Made by a program: the position numbers and the translations under genes | Assembly (NCBI RefSeq): GCF_000425745.1 | Contig: NZ_AUEA01000009.1 | Coordinates: forward strand, 186,001-250,000 | DNA: 64,000 bases | Source: Pseudomonas cremoricolorata DSM 17059 = NBRC 16634 | Lineage (GTDB): Bacteria; Pseudomonadota; Gammaproteobacteria; Pseudomonadales; Pseudomonadaceae | Direction of reading: 5' to 3' | In this document: positions 27,697 through 37,826 of the stretch, one piece after another | How the letters are laid out: the number at the start of each line of letters is the position of its first letter | Position numbering within the stretch: position 1 is the first letter of the stretch | The notes under the pieces: generated by a model | The model's input: only the letters and a program-made list of their open reading frames with translations | Database searches by the model: none | Told to the model about the DNA's origin: nothing

Positions 27697-28365
27697 TCAA
27701 TGTGAACGCCAACCGCCCATGTCTTTCCAGCGGTTGACGATGGCGCAGAACAGCTCGGCGGTCTTCTCGGTGTCGTAGCGGGCCGAATGCGCCTCGCGTC
27801 CGTCGAAGTCGATATCGGCGCTTTGGCAAGCACGTGCCAGGACGGTCTGTCCGTAGGCCAGCCCCGCCAGTGTGGCGGTGTCGAAGCTGGAGAACGGGTG
27901 GAACGGGTTGCGCTTGATGTCGTTGCGCGCTACCGCGGCATTGAGAAAGCCCAGATCGAAACTGCTGTTGTGGCCGACCAGAATTGCCCGCTTGCAGCCA
28001 TTGGCCTTCAGCGCCTTGCGCACGCCGCGGAAAATATCGGTCAGGGCCGCTTCTTCCTGCACCGCCATGCGCAGTGGATGGTCGAGCTTGATCCCGGTGA
28101 ATTCCAGCGCTGCCGCTTCGACGTTGGCGCCTTCGAACGGCTCGACGCGGAAGAAGTAGGTGTGTTCCGGGAACAGGAAGCCTTTGTCGTCCATGCCGAT
28201 GGTCACTGCGGCAATTTCCAGCAGGGCGTCGGTGGCGCTGTTGAAACCGCCGGTCTCGACGTCAACGACCACCGGCAGATAGCCACGAAAGCGCTCGGCC
28301 ATCGGGTGGCGTGGGCCGCTGTTACCCTGGCTTTCTTGCTCGTCTTCGTAATGCTCGTCGCTCAC
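27697..28365 (-). CDS. rnt: ribonuclease T
   Basis: 222 residues. DEDDh exonuclease motifs: [20 protein letters not shown] (first Asp/Glu), [16 protein letters not shown] (second Asp) and [15 protein letters not shown] (His/Asp). RNase T trims 3' ends of tRNA and other stable RNAs as a dimer. Its start overlaps the pyrC stop by ATGA (28362-28365), so pyrC-rnt are coupled. Confidence 0.95.
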   Translation of the reverse strand: MSDEHYEDEQESQGNSGPRHPMAERFRGYLPVVVDVETGGFNSATDALLEIAAVTIGMDDKGFLFPEHTYFFRVEPFEGANVEAAALEFTGIKLDHPLRMAVQEEAALTDIFRGVRKALKANGCKRAILVGHNSSFDLGFLNAAVARNDIKRNPFHPFSSFDTATLAGLAYGQTVLARACQSADIDFDGREAHSARYDTEKTAELFCAIVNRWKDMGGWRSH

Positions 28366-29408
28366 GCGTGTTCCTCCAGCAGGCGCCAGCGCAGTGTTTC
28401 ACCCGCGCGCAGCGGAATGACGGTCTGCTCACCGAAGGGCAGGGCGTCGGGAGCCGTCCACGCTTCACGGACCAAGGTAATGTGATCGGTGTTGGCCGGC
28501 AGGCCATAGAAAGCCGGGCCGTGCAGGCTGGCGAAACCTTCCAGCTTGTCCAGCGCGTTGCGCGACTCAAAGGCCTCGGCGTACAGCTCGATGGCAGCGT
28601 AGGCGGTGTAGCAACCGGCGCAGCCGCAGGCATTTTCCTTGGCGTGACGGGCGTGGGGCGCCGAGTCGGTGCCGAGGAAGAATTTCGCGCTGCCGCTGGT
28701 GGCGGCGTCGAGCAGCGCCACCTGGTGGGTGTTGCGCTTGAGAATCGGCAGGCAATAGAAGTGCGGGCGGATGCCGCCGACCAACATGTGGTTGCGGTTG
28801 TACAGCAGGTGCTGGGCGGTGATGGTGGCGGCAACGTTGGCCGAGGCCTCGTTGACGAACTGCGCGGCATCGGCGGTGGTGATGTGTTCGAACACTACTT
28901 TGAGGGTCGGGAAGCGATCGACCAGACGGCGCATGTGCTCGTCGATGAAGCGTTTCTCGCGGTCGAACACGTCGATGTCGGCGTGGGTGACCTCACCGTG
29001 GACCAGCAGCGGCATACCGGTCTCGGCCAATGCCTCGATGGCCGGGAAGATGTTGTCGATGCTGGTGACGCCGGAATCGGAGTTGGTGGTGGCCCCGGCC
29101 GGATACAGCTTGGCGGCGTAGACGAAACCGCTGGCCTTGGCGGCGAGGATGTCCTCGCGGCTGGTACGGTCGGTCAGGTAAAGCACCATCAGCGGCTCGA
29201 AGCTGCTGCCTGCCGGGCGCGCGGCAAGGATGCGACTGCGGTAGGCGCCTGCTTCATCGGCACTGCGCACCGGTGGAACCAGGTTGGGCATGACGATGGC
29301 GCGGGCGAAGGTGCGCGCCACGTCGGCAACGGTGTGACGCAGCACGGCACCATCGCGCAGATGGATGTGCCAGTCGTCGGGGCGCAGGAGGGTCAGGCGA
29401 TCGGACAT
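28362..29408 (-). CDS. pyrC: dihydroorotase
   Basis: 348 residues from ATG 29408 ([20 protein letters not shown]). HIHLR supplies the first zinc ligands; later [20 protein letters not shown] and [15 protein letters not shown] give the remaining metal and substrate residues of class II dihydroorotase. Interconverts carbamoyl-aspartate and dihydroorotate in pyrimidine synthesis. An in-frame ATG at 29564 would overlap the motY promoter and is rejected. Confidence 0.96.
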   Translation of the reverse strand: MSDRLTLLRPDDWHIHLRDGAVLRHTVADVARTFARAIVMPNLVPPVRSADEAGAYRSRILAARPAGSSFEPLMVLYLTDRTSREDILAAKASGFVYAAKLYPAGATTNSDSGVTSIDNIFPAIEALAETGMPLLVHGEVTHADIDVFDREKRFIDEHMRRLVDRFPTLKVVFEHITTADAAQFVNEASANVAATITAQHLLYNRNHMLVGGIRPHFYCLPILKRNTHQVALLDAATSGSAKFFLGTDSAPHARHAKENACGCAGCYTAYAAIELYAEAFESRNALDKLEGFASLHGPAFYGLPANTDHITLVREAWTAPDALPFGEQTVIPLRAGETLRWRLLEEHA

Positions 29409-29511
29409 TGAGGATTCCAGGCGGGTCGAACTCAGGGGGTGAATCCTACCGGAAAACCGCCCTGCGAGCATCACCGCCGAGGCGCCAGCACCGGCCATGT
29501 GCGCGCCACTA

Positions 29512-29538
29512 TCAAGTTTTCCCAGCTCCGCCCGATAG
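29512..29538 (+). promoter_or_regulatory. FliA (sigma-28) promoter of motY
   Basis: TCAAGTTT, 11 bases, then CCCGATAG. This matches the sigma-28 consensus TAAAGTTT-N11-GCCGATAA at 7 of 8 and 6 of 8 positions with exact spacing. Transcription would begin near 29545, about 30 bases before the motY GTG. Confidence 0.78.
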
Positions 29539-29574
29539 CCTGCAGGTATGCCGCAATGATTCATGGAGCCGCCC

Positions 29575-30606
29575 GTGCGCCAGCGTTACCTGATCGTCCT
29601 GACCCTGTTCGTCAGCCTTCCGTCTGCAGCGATGACTTTGCAAAGCCGGATGGAGAACGCTGCCTGGAAGGTCGAGGGTGATCGATTCGAATGCCGTCTG
29701 TCACAGCCGATCGAAGGCTTCGGCAGCGGCGAGTTCCTGCGCCGCGCCGGCGAGCAGCCGACCTTCCGTCTGCGCTCGGAAAGCCACTTGCTCGGCGCTG
29801 GTTCGGCCAGCCTGTTCGCGGCGGCTGCGCCGTGGCAGCCAGGTCGCGGTGACATCAACCTTGGCAGCGTGCGCCTGGGCAGCAGTGGTGTGCTGTTCAC
29901 ATCGACCCAGGCTCAGGCCAGTCGCCTGATCAGCGGTTTGCTCGACGGCCGCAGTGCCGTGCTGCGCAAGGCCGGCGGTGAAGCGGGGCGGGGCATCGAA
30001 GTACGGGTGCTGCCGGTGAGCTTTGCCAAGGCCTTCGACGATTACCTGGCCTGCGCCGGCAAGCTGCTGCCGATGAACTATGACCAGGTGCGGCAGACGC
30101 AGGTGGTGTTCCCCGGCACCGAGGCAGAACTGGACAGCGCGGCGCGGGCGCGCCTGGATGTCATCCTCGATTACCTGAAGGCCGATCCATCGGTCAACCA
30201 CATCGAACTGGACGGCCACTCCGACAACAGCGGCAATCGCTTGAGCAACCGCGAGATGTCCCGCCGTCGCGCCTTGGCGGTGGCCGACTACCTGGTCAGT
30301 CATGGCGTGCCGATGGAGCAGATCATCGTGCGCTTCCACGGCGAACGTTACCCCGTGGCGAAGAACAACAGTGCCGCCAACCGCGCGCGCAACCGGCGGG
30401 TCAGCATCCAGCTCGAGCGGCTGCCGGTCGCGCCCAAAGCGCAGGACAAAGCGCCGGCAGCCGAGCATCCCGTCGATGCCGCACCGCCTGCGGCCAGCCC
30501 TGCCGTCACGCCAGGCGCGGGCGCCGCCCCGGCGGCCACTACGCCGAGCGCCGCGCCTGCGGCTCCTGCTGCCGGTCCGGCAACGGCAGCGCCTGGTCGC
30601 AGCTGA
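29575..30606 (+). CDS. motY: flagellar stator-associated protein MotY (OmpA-family C-terminus)
   Basis: 343 residues from a GTG placed 6 bases after GGAG; an in-frame ATG at 29563 is an alternative. A signal peptide ([20 protein letters not shown]) is followed by a MotY N-terminal domain. An OmpA-type peptidoglycan-binding domain includes [20 protein letters not shown] and [13 protein letters not shown]. The tail of about 65 residues is almost only Ala, Pro and Thr. The same gene lies between pyrC and argG in P. aeruginosa as I recall. MotY forms a periplasmic ring that stabilises the stators; the sigma-28-type promoter supports the assignment. Confidence 0.88.
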   Translation: MRQRYLIVLTLFVSLPSAAMTLQSRMENAAWKVEGDRFECRLSQPIEGFGSGEFLRRAGEQPTFRLRSESHLLGAGSASLFAAAAPWQPGRGDINLGSVRLGSSGVLFTSTQAQASRLISGLLDGRSAVLRKAGGEAGRGIEVRVLPVSFAKAFDDYLACAGKLLPMNYDQVRQTQVVFPGTEAELDSAARARLDVILDYLKADPSVNHIELDGHSDNSGNRLSNREMSRRRALAVADYLVSHGVPMEQIIVRFHGERYPVAKNNSAANRARNRRVSIQLERLPVAPKAQDKAPAAEHPVDAAPPAASPAVTPGAGAAPAATTPSAAPAAPAAGPATAAPGRS

Positions 30607-30633
30607 GCCAGATAGCGGGCTTGCCGGAGGCAC

Positions 30634-30670
30634 TGTCGCTTTGTCATCACAAGCTGTCGCGCCCCTGTAA
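30634..30670. promoter_or_regulatory. tandem ArgR half-sites over argG promoter
   Basis: TGTCGC-N8-CA at 30634-30649 and TGTCGC-N8-AA at 30655-30670, 21 bases apart in direct repeat. The second covers the -35-like TGTAAA (30666-30671), with -10 TAGAAT at 30689-30694 and a 17-base spacer. Strong candidate ArgR repression site. Confidence 0.78.
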
Positions 30671-30729
30671 ATCTGTGCGCAAGGCCGGTAGAATCGACCG
30701 CTTTCCGTACAACCCCGTGGAGTGATGGC

Positions 30730-31947
30730 ATGGCGGACGTAAATAAGGTCGTACTGGCGTATTCCGGCGGCCTTGATACTTCGGTGATTCTCAAGTGGCT
30801 GCAAGACACCTACAACTGCGAAGTGGTGACCTTCACCGCTGACCTCGGCCAGGGCGAAGAGGTCGAGCCGGCTCGCGCCAAGGCCCAGGCGATGGGCGTC
30901 AAGGAAATCTACATCGACGATCTGCGCGAAGAATTCGTCCGCGATTTCGTCTTCCCGATGTTCCGCGCCAACACCGTCTATGAAGGCGAGTACCTGCTGG
31001 GTACTTCCATCGCCCGTCCGCTGATCGCCAAGCGCCTGATCGAAATCGCCAACGAAACCGGCGCAGACGCCATTTCCCATGGTGCTACCGGCAAAGGCAA
31101 CGATCAGGTGCGTTTCGAGCTGGGTGCCTATGCGCTCAAGCCCGGCGTCAAGGTCATCGCGCCATGGCGTGAGTGGGACCTGCTGTCGCGCGAGAAGCTG
31201 ATGGACTACGCCGAGAAGCACGCCATCCCGATCGAACGTCACGGCAAGAAGAAATCGCCGTACTCGATGGATGCCAACCTGCTGCACATCTCTTACGAGG
31301 GCGGCGTCCTGGAAGACACCTGGACCGAGCACGAAGAAGACATGTGGCGCTGGAGCGTCTCGCCTGAGAATGCACCGGACCAGGCCACCTATATCGAGCT
31401 GACCTACCGCAACGGCGACATCGTGGCCATTGACGGCGTCGAGAAGAGCCCTGCCACCGTACTGGCCGAGCTGAACAGCATCGGCGGTGCCAACGGCATC
31501 GGCCGCCTGGACATCGTCGAGAACCGCTACGTCGGCATGAAGTCGCGCGGCTGCTACGAGACCCCTGGCGGCACCATCATGCTGCGCGCGCACCGCGCCA
31601 TCGAGTCGATCACCCTCGACCGTGAAGTGGCACACCTCAAGGACGAGCTGATGCCCAAGTACGCCAGCCTGATCTACACCGGCTACTGGTGGAGCCCGGA
31701 GCGCGTGATGCTGCAGCAGATGATCGACGCCTCGCAGGTCAACGTGAACGGTGTGGTGCGGCTCAAGCTGTACAAGGGCAACGTGACCGTCGTCGGCCGC
31801 AAGTCCGACGACTCGCTGTTCGATGCCAACATCGCGACCTTCGAAGAAGACGGCGGCGCCTACAACCAGGCCGACGCCGCAGGCTTCATCAAGCTCAATG
31901 CGCTGCGCATGCGCATTGCCGCGAACAAGGGCCGCTCGCTGCTCTGA
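30730..31947 (+). CDS. argG: argininosuccinate synthase
   Basis: 405 residues. ATP-binding PP-loop [15 protein letters not shown] near the start, [13 protein letters not shown] and the citrulline/aspartate-binding [13 protein letters not shown] region. Joins citrulline and aspartate in the second-last step of arginine synthesis. Monocistronic, with ArgR sites upstream and a strong terminator downstream. Confidence 0.97.
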   Translation: MADVNKVVLAYSGGLDTSVILKWLQDTYNCEVVTFTADLGQGEEVEPARAKAQAMGVKEIYIDDLREEFVRDFVFPMFRANTVYEGEYLLGTSIARPLIAKRLIEIANETGADAISHGATGKGNDQVRFELGAYALKPGVKVIAPWREWDLLSREKLMDYAEKHAIPIERHGKKKSPYSMDANLLHISYEGGVLEDTWTEHEEDMWRWSVSPENAPDQATYIELTYRNGDIVAIDGVEKSPATVLAELNSIGGANGIGRLDIVENRYVGMKSRGCYETPGGTIMLRAHRAIESITLDREVAHLKDELMPKYASLIYTGYWWSPERVMLQQMIDASQVNVNGVVRLKLYKGNVTVVGRKSDDSLFDANIATFEEDGGAYNQADAAGFIKLNALRMRIAANKGRSLL

Positions 31948-31966
31948 TCGCACTGCGTGGTATCTG

Positions 31967-31996
31967 AAAACCCAGTCGCTGACTGGGTTTTTTTTT
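31967..31996 (+). terminator. intrinsic terminator after argG
   Basis: AAAACCCAGTC / GACTGGGTTTT with a 3-base loop and nine T in total. Confidence 0.94.
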
Positions 31997-32005
31997 GCCT
32001 GCAGG

Positions 32006-32458
32006 TCAGGAGGGCGGGTCGGCGCCCGGGGTGATGGTGAGCGATATCTGCAGGCGTTTGTCCAGGTCGTAGAACAGCCAGGTCTGTGGTTGCTGGAGCG
32101 GCTTGCCGAGGGCCTGCACGACCCGATTCTCGATTTCCTGCGCTGTGTCTGGGCCCGACAGCGCCAGGGTCATCAGCGGCTTCGGTGCGCTGGCTGCCGC
32201 GTCGCTGGCATCGCTGCGCTCTGCGGCGGCGTCACTCGCGCTCATCCAGCCTGAGGGCCGCCACAGCGAGCGGTAGTTGAAGTTCAGCGTCAGAAAGAAC
32301 AACACCGTGAGGAAGAAAGGAAACGCTACCAGAAACCATGTGTAGATGTACTGGCTCTCGCGGCTGAGAAAGGGTAACGAGGCTAGCGCGGACGCTTCGA
32401 TGATGCCGGCGAAGATGGCGATGATGCTTAGCGGGCTGATGGACTCGGACTTGTTCAT
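32006..32458 (-). CDS. uncharacterised two-span membrane protein
   Basis: 150 residues from ATG 32458 (MNKSESISPLSIIAIFAGII). Two hydrophobic segments are evident, LSIIAIFAGIIEASALASLP and TWFLVAFPFFLTVLFFLTL, followed by a cytoplasmic or periplasmic tail of about 80 residues rich in Ala, Ser and Asp. I do not recognise a family. A 30-residue N-terminal extension (from 32548) is possible but lacks a ribosome site. It is divergent from the NarL-type regulator, so that regulator may control it. Confidence 0.65.
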   Translation of the reverse strand: MNKSESISPLSIIAIFAGIIEASALASLPFLSRESQYIYTWFLVAFPFFLTVLFFLTLNFNYRSLWRPSGWMSASDAAAERSDASDAAASAPKPLMTLALSGPDTAQEIENRVVQALGKPLQQPQTWLFYDLDKRLQISLTITPGADPPS

Positions 32459-32613
32459 GGCAGGCGATCGGCAGGTGGTCGTGCCTATGTACGCCATGAG
32501 GGCGCTCGGGTATAGCGTGCCGACTTTCCCTGGCGGGGCCATCAGCACGGGCGTGCGATGGCGGCGGCAACGACGCAGGATCGGCGTCGGGCGTTCGCAA
32601 GGTGAACAATATG

Positions 32614-32628
32614 TAGGAACTTTCCCTA
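32614..32628. promoter_or_regulatory. inverted-repeat candidate operator before the NarL-type regulator
   Basis: TAGGAACTTTCCCTA is a near-palindrome 114 bases upstream of the regulator start, in the 283-base divergent region (32459-32741). It resembles the TTTCCTA heptamer pairs bound by BvgA-like NarL regulators. Assignment is inferred. Confidence 0.4.
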
Positions 32629-32741
32629 GTTGGAGTAGGTGTGATCCTAGTAGCCATGCATGGCCGGATTTCTCGTCAGGTACAGGTTAGTCTCCTCGTT
32701 TAGTGCGCTTGCAACCACAATAACGAGTCAATGGATATCGC

Positions 32742-33365
32742 ATGAACAAAGTACTGATCGTGGATGATCATCCCGTCATTCGTCTGGCGGTACGCATGCT
32801 GATGGAGCGGCATGGCTACGACGTCGTGGCAGAAACCGACAATGGCGTTGACGCACTGCAGCTTACGCGTGATCTGCTCCCGGACATCGTCATCCTCGAT
32901 ATCGGCATCCCCAAGCTCGATGGTCTCGAGGTTGTCGCACGCATGAACACCCTCAGCCCTGACAGCAAGGTGCTGGTTCTGACCTCGCAGTCGCCCGGCC
33001 ACTTCTCCATGCGCTGCATGCAGGCCGGTGCAGCGGGATATGTCTGCAAACAACAGGAGCTCACCGAACTGCTCAGCGCCATCAAGGCCGTGCTCTCGGG
33101 CTATAGCTATTTCCCCAATCAGGCCATGCACGCATCGCGTAATACGGGCGGAACGTCCGAATCGGAGATGGTCGAACGGCTGTCCAGCCGGGAAATGATG
33201 GTCTTGCAACAACTGGCCAAGGGGCGCTCGAACAAGGAAATCGCCGACAGCATGTTTCTCAGCAATAAAACGGTGAGCACTTACAAGAGCCGCTTGTTGT
33301 TCAAGCTCAATGCACGCTCACTCGTCGACCTCATCGAGCTGGCACAGCGCAACAGCATCGTCTGA
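32742..33365 (+). CDS. NarL/FixJ-family response regulator, orphan (BvgA/EvgA-like)
   Basis: 207 residues. Receiver domain with D53 in VILDIGIPKLDG and the acidic pair IVDDHPVI; conserved K in GYVCKQQ. C-terminal LuxR helix-turn-helix with LSSREMMVLQQLAKGRSNKE and MFLSNKTVSTYKSRLLFKL. No kinase gene is adjacent, so the partner is elsewhere. It resembles BvgA/EvgA/RocA-type regulators that pair with hybrid sensor kinases controlling surface structures. Targets unknown. Confidence 0.85.
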   Translation: MNKVLIVDDHPVIRLAVRMLMERHGYDVVAETDNGVDALQLTRDLLPDIVILDIGIPKLDGLEVVARMNTLSPDSKVLVLTSQSPGHFSMRCMQAGAAGYVCKQQELTELLSAIKAVLSGYSYFPNQAMHASRNTGGTSESEMVERLSSREMMVLQQLAKGRSNKEIADSMFLSNKTVSTYKSRLLFKLNARSLVDLIELAQRNSIV

Positions 33366-33400
33366 GCGCATATGCAGCGCACGTCTCTGGTGTGCCAGGC

Positions 33401-33574
33401 TCACAGGTCGTAGTCGAAATCTGCCAGTTGACGTTGCAGTCGCCTCTCTTCGAGCAGATTGTCGATAGTGCGGCGTTTGCTCAAGTTGGTCTTGGCAGGT
33501 TCGACGGCGACGGGTGTGTCGTCGTCGGAGGTGAAATCATCATCGAGTAGCGTGTCGTCTTTATCGGTGCTCAT
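33401..33574 (-). CDS. PA3496-family small protein
   Basis: 57 residues, very acidic at the N-terminus (MSTDKDDTLLDDDFTSDDDT) and basic in the middle (KTNLSKRRTIDNLLEERRLQ), ending ADFDYDL. Found by reading the minus strand; too short for default gene calls. I recognise it as the pseudomonad PA3496 family, described in annotations as a putative envelope-integrity protein and found next to nth in P. aeruginosa, as here. No experimental function known to me. Confidence 0.82.
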   Translation of the reverse strand: MSTDKDDTLLDDDFTSDDDTPVAVEPAKTNLSKRRTIDNLLEERRLQRQLADFDYDL

Positions 33575-33678
33575 CTATCACTCCGCGCCATAAGGGCCTC
33601 TGGCCGTCCTTATAGCGAGAATCAGCAAGCCGGTAAAAAAGATTTTTTCAATCACAACGGCGCGCAAATGCTATTGCT

Positions 33679-34317
33679 TCAATCGTCCGAGGTCTTGGCT
33701 TTGTACTCGCACAGATCTTCGATTCGGCAACTGCCGCAGCGCGGCTTGCGGGCCTGGCAGACATAGCGGCCATGCAGTATCAGCCAGTGATGGGCATCGA
33801 GTAGATAGTTCTTCGGCACGAACCTGACCAGTTTTTTTTCAACCTCCAGCACCGTCTTGCCTGGGGCGATTCCTGTGCGGTTGCTGACCCGAAAAATATG
33901 CGTATCGACCGCCATGGCCGGCTGACGGAATGCGGTATTGAGCACCACGTTCGCCGTCTTGCGGCCAACCCCTGGCAATGCCTCCAGCGCCTCGCGAGTG
34001 CTCGGCACCTGGCTGGCGTGCTGTTCGACCAGCAGGCGGCAGGTCTCGACGACATTCTTGGCCTTGCTGTTGTAGAGGCCGATGGTCTTGATGTAGTTGC
34101 TCAAGCCTTCCACGCCCAGGGCGTAGATGGCCTCAGGCGTGTTGGCCACCGGGTAAAGGCGAGCGGTGGCCTTGTTGACACCTACGTCTGTGGCTTGCGC
34201 CGACAGAATCACTGCAATCAACAGCTCGAAGGGCGTGGTATAGGCCAGTTCGGTTTTAGGGTCGGGGTTGTCTTCGTGCAACCTGCGAAAGATTTCCAGG
34301 CGTTTGGCAGCATTCAT
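33679..34317 (-). CDS. nth: endonuclease III
   Basis: 212 residues. Helix-hairpin-helix LPGVGRKTANVVLN with the catalytic Lys, catalytic Asp in VDTHIFRVSNR, and the [4Fe-4S] loop C-x6-C-x2-C-x5-C at the C-terminus (CQARKPRCGSCRIEDLC). Base-excision repair glycosylase/AP lyase acting on oxidised pyrimidines. It lies 101 bases from the metG stop in the same direction, probably separately transcribed. Confidence 0.96.
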   Translation of the reverse strand: MNAAKRLEIFRRLHEDNPDPKTELAYTTPFELLIAVILSAQATDVGVNKATARLYPVANTPEAIYALGVEGLSNYIKTIGLYNSKAKNVVETCRLLVEQHASQVPSTREALEALPGVGRKTANVVLNTAFRQPAMAVDTHIFRVSNRTGIAPGKTVLEVEKKLVRFVPKNYLLDAHHWLILHGRYVCQARKPRCGSCRIEDLCEYKAKTSDD

Positions 34318-34418
34318 GATTCAAGTGTTTCCAGGGCGACGAGCGTACGACTGGCAGACCGGCGGCACGCTACAGCGATTCGGGCACGGGCTGGCGAACC
34401 GCTGCAGGTGTGGATCGG

Positions 34419-36464
34419 TTACTTGATTCGCTGGCCGGGCTTGGCGCCGCTGTCCGGGCTCAGCAGGTAGATCTCTTCACCGCCAGGGCCGGCTGCCATG
34501 ACCATCCCTTCGGAAACGCCGAAGCGCATTTTGCGCGGCTTGAGGTTGGCGACCATCATGGTGAGCCGGCCTTCGAGTTGCGCTGGATCCGGGTAGGCCG
34601 ACTTGATGCCGGAGAACACGTTGCGCTGCTCGTCACCGATATCGAGCGTCAGGCGCAGCAGTTTGTCCGCACCCTCCACGGCCTCGGCCTTGACGATCAG
34701 CGCGACCCGCAAATCGACTGCCGCAAAGGTGTCGAATTCGATCTCGGCGGCCAGCGGTTCCTTGGTCAGCTCACCATTGCCCGCTGGCGCTTGCGCTTCG
34801 CTCTGGGTGGCGGCCAGGTCTTGCTTGCTGGCAGCGATCATCGCGTCCACCTTGCCTGGCTCGATACGGCTCATGAGTGGCTTGAAGGCATTGAGGGTAT
34901 GGTTTTCCAGGCGCGTGGCACTGTCTTCCCAGCGCAGCGGGGCGACGTTGAGGAACGCTTCGGCATCGGCGGCGAGCAGCGGCAGCACGGGCTTGAGGAA
35001 AATCACCAGTTGGCGGAACAGGTTGATGCCCTGGGCGCAGATCGCCTGTACTTCATCCTGCTTGCCTTCCTGCTTGGCCAGAGACCACGGTGCCTTGTCG
35101 GCGATCCAGGCATTGGCACGGTCGGCCAGGGCCATGATTTCCCGCATGGCCTTGGCGAAGTCGCGGTTTTCATAGGCATCGGTGATCGCCGGTGCCGCGT
35201 TGCGGAAGGCTTCGGTCAGCTCCGGGGCGGCGTCGCCAGATACCAGCACGCCAGCATTGCCCTTGTGAATGAAACCGGCACAGCGGCTGGCGATATTGAC
35301 CACCTTGCCCACCAGGTCGGAGTTGACCTTCTGCACGAAGTCTTCGAGGTTCAAATCAAGGTCATCCACACCACGGCCCAGTTTGGCAGCGTAGTAGTAG
35401 CGCAGGTACTCCGGCGCCAGGTGATCCAGGTAGGTGCGCGCCTTGATGAACGTGCCGCGCGACTTCGACATCTTCGCGCCGTTTACCGTCAGGTAGCCGT
35501 GCACGTTGACCGCCGTCGGCTTGCGCAGGCCGGCACCTTCGAGCATCGCCGGCCAGAACAGCGCGTGGAAGTTGACGATGTCCTTGCCGATGAAGTGATA
35601 CAGCTCGGCGGTGGAGTTCGCGTTCCAGAACGCATCGAAGTCCAGTTCGGGACGACGCGCGCAGAGGTTCTTGAAGCTCGCCATGTAACCGATGGGCGCG
35701 TCCAGCCAGACATAGAAATACTTGCCCGGCTCGCCCGGAATTTCGAAACCGAAGTAAGGCGCATCGCGGGAGATGTCCCACTCCTGCAGGCCGGCATCGA
35801 GCCACTCGGCCAGCTTGTTGGCGACCGCATCCTGCAGCGTACCGCTGCGGGTCCACTGTTCGAGCATGGCCTGGAAGTCAGGCAGCTTGAAGAAGAAGTG
35901 CTGGGAGTCACGCAGCTGTGGAATGGCGCCGGAAATGGCCGATCTTGGGTCTTTCAGCTCGGTGGGCGCGTAGGTGGCGCCGCACTTCTCGCAGTTGTCG
36001 CCGTATTGGTCCTGGGCAGCGCACTTCGGGCAGGTGCCCTTGATGAAGCGGTCGGCCAGGAACATGCCTTTTTCCGGGTCGAAATACTGCGTCACCGAGC
36101 GCGTGGAAATGTGCCCGGCCTGTTTCAGGCGTGAGTAGATCAGCGCGGAAAGTTCACGGTTCTCTTCGCTGTGGGTGGAGTGGAAGTTATCGAAGTCCAC
36201 CAGGAAGTCGGCGAAGTCGCCGCTGTGTTCGGCCTGGACATTGGCGATCAGTTGCTCTGGGGTGATGCCTTCCTTTTCCGCGCGCAGCATGATCGCCGAG
36301 CCATGGGCATCGTCGGCGCAGACATAAATGCACTGGTTGCCACGCATCTTCTGAAAGCGCACCCACATGTCCGTCTGGATGTACTCGAGCATATGGCCAA
36401 GGTGAATGGAACCGTTGGCATAGGGCAGGGCGCTGGTTACGAGAATCTGACGGGGCTCGGACAT
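34419..36464 (-). CDS. metG: methionyl-tRNA synthetase
   Basis: 681 residues. Class I signatures HLGHM near the N-terminus and KMSKS in [13 protein letters not shown] knuckle-type zinc site is [17 protein letters not shown], and the C-terminal EMAP-like tRNA-binding/dimerisation domain begins around [20 protein letters not shown]. Charges tRNA(Met). Divergent from apbC across 157 bases. Confidence 0.97.
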   Translation of the reverse strand: MSEPRQILVTSALPYANGSIHLGHMLEYIQTDMWVRFQKMRGNQCIYVCADDAHGSAIMLRAEKEGITPEQLIANVQAEHSGDFADFLVDFDNFHSTHSEENRELSALIYSRLKQAGHISTRSVTQYFDPEKGMFLADRFIKGTCPKCAAQDQYGDNCEKCGATYAPTELKDPRSAISGAIPQLRDSQHFFFKLPDFQAMLEQWTRSGTLQDAVANKLAEWLDAGLQEWDISRDAPYFGFEIPGEPGKYFYVWLDAPIGYMASFKNLCARRPELDFDAFWNANSTAELYHFIGKDIVNFHALFWPAMLEGAGLRKPTAVNVHGYLTVNGAKMSKSRGTFIKARTYLDHLAPEYLRYYYAAKLGRGVDDLDLNLEDFVQKVNSDLVGKVVNIASRCAGFIHKGNAGVLVSGDAAPELTEAFRNAAPAITDAYENRDFAKAMREIMALADRANAWIADKAPWSLAKQEGKQDEVQAICAQGINLFRQLVIFLKPVLPLLAADAEAFLNVAPLRWEDSATRLENHTLNAFKPLMSRIEPGKVDAMIAASKQDLAATQSEAQAPAGNGELTKEPLAAEIEFDTFAAVDLRVALIVKAEAVEGADKLLRLTLDIGDEQRNVFSGIKSAYPDPAQLEGRLTMMVANLKPRKMRFGVSEGMVMAAGPGGEEIYLLSPDSGAKPGQRIK

Positions 36465-36621
36465 GGTGGCTCGGCTACTTATAGGGCATCGGGTGAAGAA
36501 AAAGTTGATCGGCCACTATAAAGGCCTGAGGAATATATTTCACCCCGCGTGCACATCTGCTGACGATTGACGGGTTAGCATAGGCGCCTGATCCATTGAC
36601 TGTCTTGCAACGGGAGCCTCC

Positions 36622-37716
36622 ATGAGTGCCGTCACACGTGCCGCCGTAGAAGGCGTGCTGCGCCAATACACCGACCCTTACCTGAACCAGGACCCGGTTA
36701 GCGCCGGGTGTGTGCAGGCCATCGACATCCAGGCAGATCAGGTTCGCGTGCACCTGCGCCTGGGCTATGCGGCCGCACTGTTCAGCAAGGGCTGGGCGCA
36801 AGTGCTGGCCAGTGCCGTGGAAAACCTCGAAGGGGTGGGCCAGGCGCAGGTCGAGGTCGACTGGCAGATCGTCGCGCACAAGGCGCAGGCGCAAGTGCCG
36901 GGCATGAGCAACGTCAAGAACATCATTGCTGTCGCGTCGGGCAAAGGTGGTGTGGGTAAATCCACCACCGCTGCCAACCTGGCCCTGGCCCTGGCCCGTG
37001 AAGGGGCTCGCGTGGGGATTCTCGATGCCGACATCCATGGCCCCAGCCAGGGCGTGATGTTCGGCATCGCCGAGGGTACCCGGCCACAGATTCGCGAGCA
37101 GAAGTGGTTCGTGCCGATCAAGGCCCATGGGGTCGAGGTCATGTCGATGGCGTTTCTCACCGACGAGAACACGCCGATGGTGTGGCGTGGGCCGATGGTC
37201 TCCGGTGCGCTGTTGCAACTGGTCACGCAAACGGCCTGGGACAACCTCGATTACCTGGTCATCGACATGCCGCCGGGTACTGGCGATATCCAGCTGACCC
37301 TGGCGCAGAAAGTGCCGGTGGCAGGCTCGGTCATCGTCACCACGCCGCAGGACCTGGCCTTGCTCGACGCACGCAAGGGTGTCGAGATGTTCCGCAAGGT
37401 GAACATTCCGGTGCTCGGCGTTGTGGAGAACATGGCGGTACACATCTGCTCGAACTGCGGCCATGCCGAGCACCTGTTCGGGGAGGGCGGTGGTGAGAAA
37501 CTGGCCAGTCAGTACGGGGTCGACCTGCTCGCCTCATTGCCGCTGTCGATGCTGATTCGCGAGCAGGCTGACAACGGCAAACCGACCGCGATCGCCGAAC
37601 CCGACAGCCAGATCGCCATGGTGTATCAGGAGTTGGCTCGGCAGGTGGGCGCGCGCATCGTGCTTCAGGCCGCTGCGGCTCCGGCCATGCCCACCATCAG
37701 CATCAGCGAAGACTGA
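36622..37716 (+). CDS. apbC: iron-sulfur cluster carrier ATPase ApbC/Mrp
   Basis: 364 residues. An N-terminal MIP18-like domain (about 1-85) precedes the deviant Walker A GKGGVGKS (107-114), LDADIHGPSQG and the CxxC motif in HICSNCGHAEH that bridges the cluster in the dimer. It transfers Fe-S clusters to apoproteins. Good ribosome site GGGAG. Divergent from metG, an arrangement seen widely in gamma-proteobacteria. Confidence 0.95.
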   Translation: MSAVTRAAVEGVLRQYTDPYLNQDPVSAGCVQAIDIQADQVRVHLRLGYAAALFSKGWAQVLASAVENLEGVGQAQVEVDWQIVAHKAQAQVPGMSNVKNIIAVASGKGGVGKSTTAANLALALAREGARVGILDADIHGPSQGVMFGIAEGTRPQIREQKWFVPIKAHGVEVMSMAFLTDENTPMVWRGPMVSGALLQLVTQTAWDNLDYLVIDMPPGTGDIQLTLAQKVPVAGSVIVTTPQDLALLDARKGVEMFRKVNIPVLGVVENMAVHICSNCGHAEHLFGEGGGEKLASQYGVDLLASLPLSMLIREQADNGKPTAIAEPDSQIAMVYQELARQVGARIVLQAAAAPAMPTISISED

Positions 37717-37776
37717 CCTAGCGCGGGGCGAGGCAGCACGCCTCGCTCGGCCGCGACTAGGCTTTCGGATGCACAT

Positions 37777-37804
37777 AAAAAAACCCGCCGAGAGGCGGGG
37801 TTTT
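37777..37804. terminator. terminator between apbC and the cold-shock gene
   Basis: AAAAAAACCCGCC-GAGA-GGCGGGGTTTT; convergent genes share it. Confidence 0.88.
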
Positions 37805-37826
37805 CGAAGCGATGAAGCTAAACGGC

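Noticed and set aside
30613..30627. GCGGGCTTGCCGG fragment similar to a REP half
   Set aside because: Too short and without its second half; no complete REP unit.
29701..31953. 750-residue open frame opposite motY and argG
   Set aside because: Antisense to two well-supported genes and their regulatory sites; repetitive Ala/Val/Gly composition.
34410..36134. 574-residue open frame opposite metG
   Set aside because: Shadow of a strongly conserved gene; no recognisable domain.
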